NCBI RefSeq assembly: GCF_028595305.1
Contig: NZ_JAQQXS010000008.1
Location: forward strand, 185,107 to 249,106
Length of the DNA: 64,000 nt
DNA from: Roseateles koreensis
GTDB taxonomy: Bacteria; Pseudomonadota; Gammaproteobacteria; Burkholderiales; Burkholderiaceae_C
Reading direction: 5' to 3'
Shown: positions 56,872-64,000 of the stretch, in pieces
How the letters are laid out: every line of letters begins with the position of its first letter
Position numbering within the stretch: position 1 is the first letter of the stretch
The notes under the pieces: model-generated
Database searches by the model: none
Seen by the model: only the letters and a program-made list of their open reading frames with translations
Told to the model about the DNA's origin: nothing
Position numbers and translations under genes: made by a program

Positions 56872-58245
56872 ATGATTCACTGCATGTCTAACGACGCATC
56901 TCTACCGCATGAGCCTCGGCTCGACTTGCCTGCCTACATTGGCAAGTACAAGGTGTCGCGCCGCTTGGGCGAAGGCGCCACCAGCGATGTGTTTCTGGCG
57001 AAGGACGAGTTTCACGGCGGCGAGGTGGCGATCAAGCGCATGCGCGCTTGGGCGATTACCAGCCGCACCGGCCAGAGCAGCGATTACGGCATCCGCTTCT
57101 ATGCGGCGGAGGCGGCACTGGCCGGGCGCCTGCAGCATCCCAATGTGGTCCAGATCCTGGATGCGGTGCCTGATCAGGACGCGCCCTATCTGGTCATGGA
57201 GTACGTGCCTGGCTTGACGCTCAAGTCGTTTTGTCGCAGCGACCGCCTGTTGCCGCTCGACCAAATTGTTGAGCTGGGATTCAAATGCGCCATGGCCTTG
57301 TCCTATGTATTCAGGCAAGGCGTGATTCACCGCGACGTCAAACCGGCCAATCTGCTGGCCGTGCTCGATACGCAGGGTCAAGTCACGGATGTCAAGGTGA
57401 GCGATTTCGGCAGCGCGTTGAATCTGCGCTCCGACGCCACGCAGGTGCATCGCGTGGGCTCGTTGGCTTATATGCCGCCGGAACAGATCGAAGGCGGCGA
57501 TGTCGACTGCCGTGCTGATATCTATGCCCTGGGCGCCGTGCTTTATCACTTGATCGCCGGCCGGCCGCCGTTTGATGCGCCCAGCCAAATGGCCTTGATG
57601 CACCAGATTTATCACCAGGCGCCGGTGTCATTGGTGGGGCAGCGCAGCGGTGTAACGACCGAGTTGGACGGCGTCATCATGCGAGCCCTGGCCAAGCACC
57701 CAGAGGCCCGTTACGACAATTGGGAGGACTTTGGTCGCGCCCTGTCAGACCTGGTGACCCGGCAGCTGGTGCCTCTGGCGCGCCTGTATGAAGTGAAGGA
57801 TTCTGAGCGCTTCAATATGCTGCGCGATCTGGAATTTTTTGCCGACTTCGGCGATGTTGAACTGTGGGAGGTCGTGCATCGCGGGCGTTGGCGGCGCTTC
57901 CCCGAAGGGCATGCCCTGTTCAAACGGGGCCAGGAGGGCAACACCTTCCACATCATTGCCCAAGGCGGGGTTGAGGTGTTCCGCGAGGGGGCCTTGGTGG
58001 CCCAGCTTGGTAAAGGCACCTCGGTCGGTGAGATGGCTTACTTGGCGCCCAACCCGGCGTTGCGGCAACACAGTGCCGACGTGCGTGTGAAAGAGGTCTG
58101 CATCACCATTTCATTCACCCCGGAGTCGCTGGGTTTGCTGAGTCCGGAGTGCCAGCACCGCTTCGACCGCGCTTTCATCCAAGTGCTGGTACGGCGCTTG
58201 CATGCCGCCCATGAGGCCATGGCTCATCCGCGCAGAATCATGTAA
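56872..58245 (+). CDS. Ser/Thr protein kinase with C-terminal cyclic-nucleotide-binding-like domain
   Basis: A cytoplasmic protein of 457 residues. The kinase domain spans ~25-300 with glycine loop RRLGEGATSDVFLA, Lys in EVAIKRM, HRDVKPANLL (catalytic Asp, ~150), SDFGSAL (metal-binding Asp) and YMPPEQI, so it appears active. Residues ~325-440 form a Crp-like cNMP-binding fold (GHALFKRGQEGNTFHIIAQGGVEVF...LGKGTSVGEMAYLAP, with Arg in ALRQHSADV). This suggests kinase control by a nucleotide, as in eukaryotic PKG with the order reversed (inference). The start may instead be 56884. Targets unknown. Confidence 0.9.
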   Translation: MIHCMSNDASLPHEPRLDLPAYIGKYKVSRRLGEGATSDVFLAKDEFHGGEVAIKRMRAWAITSRTGQSSDYGIRFYAAEAALAGRLQHPNVVQILDAVPDQDAPYLVMEYVPGLTLKSFCRSDRLLPLDQIVELGFKCAMALSYVFRQGVIHRDVKPANLLAVLDTQGQVTDVKVSDFGSALNLRSDATQVHRVGSLAYMPPEQIEGGDVDCRADIYALGAVLYHLIAGRPPFDAPSQMALMHQIYHQAPVSLVGQRSGVTTELDGVIMRALAKHPEARYDNWEDFGRALSDLVTRQLVPLARLYEVKDSERFNMLRDLEFFADFGDVELWEVVHRGRWRRFPEGHALFKRGQEGNTFHIIAQGGVEVFREGALVAQLGKGTSVGEMAYLAPNPALRQHSADVRVKEVCITISFTPESLGLLSPECQHRFDRAFIQVLVRRLHAAHEAMAHPRRIM

Positions 58246-58379
58246 ACCAGTCTTGAGCCTGGCGCGTTGCCATGCTTGAATGCTCGCAAATGCACCTGTC
58301 AGCTGCAGCTTCAGAAATTGATGCCTCCGTTTTTTGTTCGTTTGTTCATCCCTTTTGTTCAACCGCTAAGGATTGCTCC

Positions 58380-58757
58380 ATGAAGAAATTGATCAGCCTG
58401 CTGACCCTTGTGACGCTCACTTTCGCCGGCAGCGCCCATGCGCTGGCAACCGGTAGCAGTTGCGATGCGCAAGCCGCCGAGAAAAAGCTGGCCGGTGCCG
58501 CCAAGACAAGCTTCTTGAAAAAGTGCAATGCCGACAATCCGGCCAACGCCAGCTGTGACGCCAAGGCCGCTGAAAAGAAACTGGCTGGCGCCGCCAAGAA
58601 CAGCTTCGTGAAGAAGTGCGTGGCTGACGGCGCTGGCGCTGCGGCCGCACCAGTTGCAGACGCTAAAGCCAGTTGCGACACCCAAGCCGCCGAGAAGAAG
58701 TTGGCCGGCGCGGCCAAGACCAGCTTCGTCACGAAGTGCGTGGCTGACGCGAAGTAA
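58380..58757 (+). CDS. PsiF-repeat periplasmic protein with three repeats
   Basis: A 125-residue exported protein. Signal peptide MKKLISLLTLVTLTFAGSAHA. The mature part is three copies of a ~23-residue unit of the type AAEKKLAGAAKTSFLKKC, each with two Cys, separated by short Ala-rich linkers. This is the PsiF repeat; E. coli PsiF is phosphate-starvation induced and of unknown role. The near-identity of the three units at DNA level suggests recent internal duplication. A terminator follows. Confidence 0.9.
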   Translation: MKKLISLLTLVTLTFAGSAHALATGSSCDAQAAEKKLAGAAKTSFLKKCNADNPANASCDAKAAEKKLAGAAKNSFVKKCVADGAGAAAAPVADAKASCDTQAAEKKLAGAAKTSFVTKCVADAK

Positions 58758-58819
58758 AAGCATGCCGCCCAAACCGATCGGTCGAACGGTTTGGATTGAC
58801 GGTATTGCCTGTCTGACCC

Positions 58820-58844
58820 AGCCCTCGTCGTGAGGGCTTTTCTT
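58820..58844 (+). terminator. Intrinsic terminator after the PsiF-repeat gene
   Basis: AGCCCTC (58820-58826) pairs with GAGGGCT (58832-58838) around a 5-base loop and is followed by TTTCTTT. Confidence 0.8.
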
Positions 58845-58859
58845 TGTGGGTTTTGCTGA

Positions 58860-58879
58860 GCTTCGCGCTTCGCGCTTCG
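58860..58879. repeat. Short tandem repeat CTTCGCG
   Basis: About two and a half copies of the heptamer CTTCGCG lie just before the convergent LysR gene stop. Similar CTTCGCG tracts are common in Comamonadaceae intergenic repeats; no function is evident. Confidence 0.5.
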
Positions 58880-58885
58880 TGGGCG

Positions 58886-59809
58886 TCAGCGGCCGCCCAT
58901 ACCGCTGGCCGACCAATAGTCGGGGCGCGCGTAGCTGAGCTTCAAAAAATCCACCCACAGCCGCACCCGCAAGGGCAGGTGTTTGCGCTGCGGCACCAAG
59001 GCGTAGATGCCGTTGGGCGGGGCGGCAAAGTCCTCCAGCACGGTTTGCAGGCGCCCGGCTGCAATGTCTTGCTCCACCTCCCAGGTGCTGCGCCAAGCCA
59101 GCCCCAGGCCGCGCAGGCACCAGTCGCGCAGCACTTGTCCATCGCTGCAGTCGAGCCGCCCTGTGGGGCGCAGGTGGGTGATTTCTCCGTCAATATTGAA
59201 GGCCCAGCCGCGCGTTTGGCTGGCGTCGGAGCTGAGCATCAGGCAGGCGTGGCGCGACAACTCCGAGGGGTGTTGCGGCATGCCCGCGCGCTTCAGGTAG
59301 GCCGGTGTTGCCACGCAAAGTCGCCGGTTGTCGGCCAGGCGCACACTGACCAGGCTGGAGTCGGGCAGATCACCTACTCGCACGGCACAGTCGTAGCCCT
59401 CGCCGGCAATGTCCACCACCCGGTCACTCAGATTGAGCGAGACGCTGACCTCGGGATGCGCGGCGAGAAACTCGGGCACCAGGGGCGCCACGTGCCTGCG
59501 CCCAAAACCGGCGGGCGCCGTGACGCGCAGAAATCCGCTGGCTTTGACGCCGCCCGCGCTGACGCTGGACTCCGCATTGGCAAATTCGATCAACAGCCGT
59601 TGGCAATCTTCCAGAAAGGCACTGCCCTCGTGCGTGAGGGTGATGCGCCGGGTTGTGCGCAACAGCAGTTTGACACCCAGGCGCGACTCTAGCGCGTCGA
59701 TGCGCCGGCCCATCACGGCCGGTGCCACACCCTCCAGTTGGGCGGCTGCAGTCAAGCTGCCCCGGGTGGCGACGGATACAAAGGATTCAATCTGCTTGAG
59801 GCGGTCCAT
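58886..59809 (-). CDS. LysR-family transcriptional regulator
   Basis: A 307-residue regulator. The winged HTH is MDRLKQIESFVSVATRGSLTAAAQLEGVAPAVMGRRIDALE (~1-40), and the co-inducer domain runs ~90-295 (GFLRVTAPAGFGRRHVAPLVPEF). It is transcribed away from glcB across a 164-base gap and might control it or itself, but many such LysR genes act elsewhere. The inducer is unknown. Confidence 0.93.
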   Translation of the reverse strand: MDRLKQIESFVSVATRGSLTAAAQLEGVAPAVMGRRIDALESRLGVKLLLRTTRRITLTHEGSAFLEDCQRLLIEFANAESSVSAGGVKASGFLRVTAPAGFGRRHVAPLVPEFLAAHPEVSVSLNLSDRVVDIAGEGYDCAVRVGDLPDSSLVSVRLADNRRLCVATPAYLKRAGMPQHPSELSRHACLMLSSDASQTRGWAFNIDGEITHLRPTGRLDCSDGQVLRDWCLRGLGLAWRSTWEVEQDIAAGRLQTVLEDFAAPPNGIYALVPQRKHLPLRVRLWVDFLKLSYARPDYWSASGMGGR

Positions 59810-59973
59810 GAGGCCCGATTGTGCTGCTGCCGAGATGGAAAAGGTCGAGGATTTGTTTGATTCGTGCGTTTTATGTACAAATTCCCTGCGTTGAACGTCA
59901 TGAATCCGGGTGACAAACTGGCATAAATTAGGGCTATCGATTCTCAGTATTCCGCCAACCCGAGGTTTCAGTC

Positions 59974-62154
59974 ATGAGCACCGCACGTACATCCATTCAC
60001 GGCCTGCAAGTCGCCACCGAGTTGCATCAATTCATCGAAACCGAGGTGTTGCCGGGCACGGGCGTGGACTCGGCCAAGTTTTGGGCGGGCTTCGATGCGA
60101 TCGTGAGCGATCTTGCACCCAAAAACGTGGCCTTGCTGGCCGAGCGCGATCGCTTGCAAACGGAGCTGGACGCCTGGCATCGCGCCCATCCCGGCCCCAT
60201 TCAAGACATGCCGGTCTACCGGGCTTTTCTTGAAAAAATTGGCTACCTGGTGCCCGCCCCTGGTGCCGTGCAAATCAGTACCGCCCAGGTGGATGACGAG
60301 CTGGCCATTCAAGCCGGCCCGCAACTGGTGGTGCCCATCTTGAATGCACGTTATGCCTTGAACGCCGCGAACGCGCGATGGGGTTCACTGTACGACGCCT
60401 TGTATGGCACCGACGCCATCCCCGAATCGGACGGCGCTGAAAAGGCCGGCCGCTACAACCCCGTGCGCGGCGCCAAGGTCATCGCTTACGCCCGCCAAGT
60501 GCTGGACCAAGCGGCCCCCTTGGCACAAGGTTCGCACAAAGATGCCACGGCCTACAGCATCCAGGCCGGCAAGTTGGTGGTGCGCTTGGCCAGCGGCACA
60601 AACACGGGCTTGCAAAATCCCGCTCAACTGGTGGGTTACCTCGGCGACGCTGCGGCGCCCCGTTCGGTCTTGTTGCGCCACAACGGCTTGCATCTGGACA
60701 TCCAGATCGATCGCGGCACAACCATCGGCCAAAGCGACGCCGCGGGCATCAGCGACGTGGTGATGGAGTCCGCCTTGTCCACCATCCTGGACCTGGAAGA
60801 TTCAGTCGCCGCCGTGGATGCCGAAGACAAAGTGCTGGCCTACCGCAACTGGTTGGGCATCCTGAAGGGCACCCTGACGGAAGAACTTGAAAAAGGCGGC
60901 AAGAAGTTAACCCGCCGCCTCAATGCAGACCGCGTGTACACCGCCGCAGACGGCCAAAGCGAGGTCAAGCTGCATGGCCGCTCCTTGATGTTCGTGCGCA
61001 ATGTCGGCCACTTGATGACCAACCCGGCGATCTTGTATGCCAATGGCAGGGAAATTCCGGAAGGCCTGATGGATGCGGTCATTACGACCACCATCGCCAT
61101 TCATGATCTGCAGCGCAAGGGCAACTCGCGCAAAGGCTCCGTCTACATCGTCAAGCCCAAGATGCATGGCCCTGCCGAAGTGGCATTTGCCGCTGAAATT
61201 TTCGGCCGGGTCGAAGCCCTGCTGGGCTTGCCCGCCGATACCGTCAAGCTGGGCATCATGGACGAAGAACGCCGCACCAGTGTCAACCTCAAGGCTTGCA
61301 TCGCCGCAGCTGCCAGCCGCGTGGCCTTCATCAACACCGGCTTCCTCGACCGCACGGGCGATGAAATGCATACCGCCATGCAGGCCGGCCCCATGTTCCG
61401 CAAGGGCGACATGAAAACCAGCGCATGGATTCAAGCCTACGAGCGCAGCAACGTGCTGACCGGTTTGTCGTGTGGCCTGCGCGGGCGCGCTCAGATTGGT
61501 AAAGGCATGTGGGCCATGCCTGACCTGATGGCCGCCATGCTGGAGCAAAAAATTGCCCATCCCAAGGCGGGTGCCAACACCGCCTGGGTGCCGTCACCCA
61601 CGGCAGCAACCCTGCATGCGCTGCACTATCACCAAGTCAACGTGGCTGAGGTGCAACAAGAACTCGAGAAAATCAATGCCGACGCCGAGCGCGACAGCAT
61701 TCTCGACAAGCTGTTGCAGATCCCCGTGGTGGCCAAAGCTGAGTGGTCTGCGGCAGACGTTCAACAAGAGCTGGACAACAACGCCCAAGGCATTCTGGGC
61801 TACGTTGTGCGCTGGGTGGATCAAGGCGTGGGCTGCTCCAAGGTGTCCGACATCCACAACATCGGCCTGATGGAAGACCGCGCCACCCTGCGCATCTCCA
61901 GCCAACACATCGCCAACTGGCTGCACCACGGCGTGACCACCGAAGCCCAGGTGCGCGCCACTTTCGAGCGAATGGCCGCAGTGGTTGACGGCCAAAACGC
62001 CAGCGACGCCGCCTACAAGCCCATGGCCGGCCATTTCGGCACCTCTGCCGCCTATCAAGCCGCGCTGGACCTTGTCTTCAAGGGCCTGGCCCAACCCAGC
62101 GGATATACCGAACCGTTGTTGCATGCTTGGCGGTTGAGGGTGAAGGCGGGGTGA
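59974..62154 (+). CDS. glcB: Malate synthase G
   Basis: A 726-residue enzyme that condenses glyoxylate with acetyl-CoA to malate, in the glyoxylate/glycolate pathway. Diagnostic stretches are [64 protein letters not shown] and [30 protein letters not shown]. Length is typical of the G form, not the ~540-residue A form. GAGG lies eight bases before the ATG. No isocitrate lyase gene is nearby. Confidence 0.97.
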   Translation: MSTARTSIHGLQVATELHQFIETEVLPGTGVDSAKFWAGFDAIVSDLAPKNVALLAERDRLQTELDAWHRAHPGPIQDMPVYRAFLEKIGYLVPAPGAVQISTAQVDDELAIQAGPQLVVPILNARYALNAANARWGSLYDALYGTDAIPESDGAEKAGRYNPVRGAKVIAYARQVLDQAAPLAQGSHKDATAYSIQAGKLVVRLASGTNTGLQNPAQLVGYLGDAAAPRSVLLRHNGLHLDIQIDRGTTIGQSDAAGISDVVMESALSTILDLEDSVAAVDAEDKVLAYRNWLGILKGTLTEELEKGGKKLTRRLNADRVYTAADGQSEVKLHGRSLMFVRNVGHLMTNPAILYANGREIPEGLMDAVITTTIAIHDLQRKGNSRKGSVYIVKPKMHGPAEVAFAAEIFGRVEALLGLPADTVKLGIMDEERRTSVNLKACIAAAASRVAFINTGFLDRTGDEMHTAMQAGPMFRKGDMKTSAWIQAYERSNVLTGLSCGLRGRAQIGKGMWAMPDLMAAMLEQKIAHPKAGANTAWVPSPTAATLHALHYHQVNVAEVQQELEKINADAERDSILDKLLQIPVVAKAEWSAADVQQELDNNAQGILGYVVRWVDQGVGCSKVSDIHNIGLMEDRATLRISSQHIANWLHHGVTTEAQVRATFERMAAVVDGQNASDAAYKPMAGHFGTSAAYQAALDLVFKGLAQPSGYTEPLLHAWRLRVKAG

Positions 62155-62166
62155 TTGGATCGTAAA

Positions 62167-62195
62167 AGCCCGCAGGGCGTAGTGCTCTGCGGGCT
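62167..62195 (-). terminator. Terminator between convergent glcB and TonB receptor genes
   Basis: A 12-bp stem with one G-T pair (62167-62178 with 62184-62195) around GTAGT. On the minus strand it is followed by TTTT, so it best serves the receptor gene. It may also stop glcB transcription. Confidence 0.75.
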
Positions 62196-62235
62196 CGCGT
62201 TCTGGCTACCGCAACATTCGTGCTACGGAATCAGC

Positions 62236-63999
62236 TCAGAATGCTTGGTTGTACCGAACCCAGAAAAATCGGTCGAGTGGCAAATCAGGGTCGACAGACG
62301 CTGATGACGAATTGCCGCTGTAGCCCGAATTGGCCGAATAATTGATGCGCGGGCTGATGTTGAACACATTGTTCGCGCCCACCATGATTTTGCCCTTCCA
62401 CGACGTGTTGTAGCTGATGGTCAAGTCGTTATAGATCATGGCCTTTGTTTTGTTGAATCCGATGCCATCAGACCAAGTGTCGACCGGGTTGCTGCATTCA
62501 ACGGGCGGTGATGTATCGCTGCCAATATCCCAGCACTGGGTTTTAACCCCGCTGTAATATCGAGTGCCGAAGGAGGCGCCCCAATCGCCTCGGGCCCAGT
62601 CAACGGTCATATTGGAACGAAATCGGTAATAGGGGTTGCCAGAGAACTCGCCTATGTAATCGATCCATCCACTATCAGCCGTGCTTTTCACCTTGAAGCT
62701 CTTAACGTAGGCCGACTCAGATTTGAAGCTGAACTGCCCCCAGGGCATGGCGGGGAATCGATAATTCAGTGAAAAATCAATACCTTCTGTTTCTTGCTTG
62801 CCGAGATTGGCGTTGCCACGATGCAGCGAGTTGATTTGGCCCGTCAGAGGGTCTCGAGTGAGCTTGTTGCAGAAACTGGTGACACCATTGATATAGCACT
62901 GGTTCATCACATCGGATGCACTGATACTTTTGATCCTGTTGTCGATGACGATCTTGTACCAATCCAATGAGAAATCCAGCCCTGGTAGAGATGCCGGGCT
63001 GTATACAAACCCGAGTGTCTTGGTGACGGCTGTTTCAGGCTTCAAGTCAGCGTTGCCAGCGCCAGACATAAATGGCACTAGGCCTTGAGTTGCCGCAGTC
63101 ACGGGTGCGCCGGATTGATTCAATTGGCGGTAAGTACTTGGTAAGCCGGCGGCTAAGCAGTTGGCCCGGGTGGCTGCGTTGCCAGCAGCGTCACCTTTGA
63201 CTGAGTCACAGGGATCGAGGAACGAATCGAAGGTTTGGGAGCCGCCACCAAAGGTGTCGCTCAAGGTGGGGGCACGAAAGCCTTGCGCCCATGTGCCTCG
63301 CGTCATCAACTCTTTGATGGGTTTGTAGACGAAACTGGCTTTGCTATTGGTTGTTGCGCCGAAGTTACTGTAATTTGAATGCCGCGTCGCCAAGTTAAGA
63401 CTCAGCATTTGCGCCAATGGTTGGTCGCGTAATACTGGAACGGCCAATTCAGCATAAATTTCCTTGACGGAGTAGTTGCCCACCGTAGCCTGTGCGGCCA
63501 AATCTGTAGAGTAACCCGATTGCTCAAATTGCCCCGGTCGGTCGTAGCCCGCCAGCTGGCGGTGCTCTGCGCCCACCGCGGCGCTGACCGGTCCAGCAGG
63601 CAGCGAGAACAATTCTCCCGACATGTCTGCGGTGAGGCTCTTGACCGTACTACCGTAGGTGGCTTGGCCAGTGGACATAACATAGGCCAAGGCCGCGGGT
63701 GTTGACGCGCTGGGGCCGCCCAAGATATCAAAGGGCGTGCAACCGGCCAAGGGCAGGGGGTTGGCGGGTGTGCCGCACTGGACAACACCATTGGCGTTCA
63801 AGAATGAAGGGCCAAGCGCCTTTTTCAAATTCAGCAAATTGAGATTGCCTGTTGAAACTACCGTGCCACCGGTGTCGCTGTAGTCGGACCTGCAAAATTC
63901 GTTTTTCCCAGCGTGTGGCTGAACGAGGTCGTCTCTGTCTGCGCCGTTAGGGAGCGAGTTGAATGCGACGGACATTCTGGTGGGCCATGGCGCCGTTGA
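62236..63999 (-). CDS. TonB-dependent receptor, 5' end outside window
   Basis: C-terminal part of an outer-membrane receptor that imports siderophores, vitamins or other ligands using TonB energy. At least 579 residues of barrel are visible, with alternating beta-strands, FRAPTLSDTFGGGSQTFDSF, NADLKPETAVTKTLGFVYSP and the terminal aromatic motif FFWVRYNQAF. Several loops carry paired Cys (QCGTP/AGCTP, DPCDS/ANCLAA, NQCYINGVTSFC). The plug domain is missing because of the window edge, where the frame stays open. The region is poorer in GC than the rest. Substrate unknown. Confidence 0.88.
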   Translation of the reverse strand, partial: STAPWPTRMSVAFNSLPNGADRDDLVQPHAGKNEFCRSDYSDTGGTVVSTGNLNLLNLKKALGPSFLNANGVVQCGTPANPLPLAGCTPFDILGGPSASTPAALAYVMSTGQATYGSTVKSLTADMSGELFSLPAGPVSAAVGAEHRQLAGYDRPGQFEQSGYSTDLAAQATVGNYSVKEIYAELAVPVLRDQPLAQMLSLNLATRHSNYSNFGATTNSKASFVYKPIKELMTRGTWAQGFRAPTLSDTFGGGSQTFDSFLDPCDSVKGDAAGNAATRANCLAAGLPSTYRQLNQSGAPVTAATQGLVPFMSGAGNADLKPETAVTKTLGFVYSPASLPGLDFSLDWYKIVIDNRIKSISASDVMNQCYINGVTSFCNKLTRDPLTGQINSLHRGNANLGKQETEGIDFSLNYRFPAMPWGQFSFKSESAYVKSFKVKSTADSGWIDYIGEFSGNPYYRFRSNMTVDWARGDWGASFGTRYYSGVKTQCWDIGSDTSPPVECSNPVDTWSDGIGFNKTKAMIYNDLTISYNTSWKGKIMVGANNVFNISPRINYSANSGYSGNSSSASVDPDLPLDRFFWVRYNQAF

Positions 64000-64000
64000 G

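Noticed and set aside
58440..58757. Regular repeats resembling a CRISPR array
   Set aside because: The units are in frame, code for PsiF repeats, are spaced unevenly and are not followed by cas genes.
59810..59973. A LysR binding site controlling glcB
   Set aside because: I could not find a convincing T-N11-A dyad; the divergent layout alone is too weak to annotate a site.
63960..64000. A frameshift at the start of the TonB receptor
   Set aside because: An alternative frame also reads well near the edge before a stop, but with only about 25 bases upstream the true frame cannot be judged; truncation by the window is the simpler view.

Overview
The window looks like a chromosomal segment of a Gram-negative betaproteobacterium of the order Burkholderiales, most likely Comamonadaceae or a near relative. 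This rests on the high GC content, a lptA-lptB-rpoN block, a czcICBA metal-efflux operon of the Cupriavidus type, split pntAA/pntAB/pntB transhydrogenase genes, a PEP-CTERM/post-PEP-CTERM gene set, and an intergenic GC-rich repeat of a type I recall from this family. No rRNA, complete tRNA, CRISPR array, insertion sequence or prophage is visible.

Layout. 1-4.6 kb: the end of a TRAP transporter permease, then a convergent 3.5-kb gene that fuses an N-terminal alpha/beta module, a DyP-type haem peroxidase and a degenerate cytochrome P450. 4.9-10.9 kb: a small secreted protein, an ABC-2 exporter, recQ, a cupin and ssb with a strong terminator. 10.9-11.7 kb: an AT-richer island with two small orphan genes and palindromes. 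11.7-21.5 kb: a ten-gene operon for a type II secretion / type IV pilus-like machine (pseudopilins, GspF, GspE, PilN/O/P-like proteins, and a secretin with a C-terminal cohesin-like domain). 21.6-27.8 kb: czcICBA. 27.9-30.5 kb: a PEP-CTERM protein, a post-PEP-CTERM-1 protein and a secreted zincin with a PA domain. 30.9-35.3 kb: a MacA/LolCDE-like ABC export set. 35.4-39.7 kb: a CAP-domain protein, a two-component system, mnmA and a Nudix hydrolase. 39.8-42.7 kb: transhydrogenase. 43-47.3 kb: fadD, a hypothetical gene, rsmE and a 23S rRNA methyltransferase. 47.4-50.1 kb: an ExeA/MshM-like ATPase paired with an OmpA-domain lipoprotein. 50.4-53.4 kb: rpoN, lptB, lptA. 53.6-56.8 kb: dsbA, a SPOR protein, argS. 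56.9-62.2 kb: a Ser/Thr kinase with a cyclic-nucleotide-binding-like domain, a triple-repeat PsiF protein, a LysR regulator and malate synthase G. 62.2 kb to the end: a TonB-dependent receptor cut by the window edge.

How the parts fit. The secretion operon and the distant ExeA-like/OmpA pair probably belong to one envelope-spanning apparatus, the pair helping the secretin through peptidoglycan. The czc genes export divalent metal ions across both membranes. The exporter at 31-35 kb is an adaptor plus ATPase plus two different permeases. Most other blocks are housekeeping.

The most unusual item is the peroxidase-P450 fusion. Both haem ligands are identifiable, but the P450 half lacks the usual oxygen-activation acid and a recognisable ExxR motif. 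This suggests peroxide-driven or rearrangement chemistry rather than classical monooxygenation.
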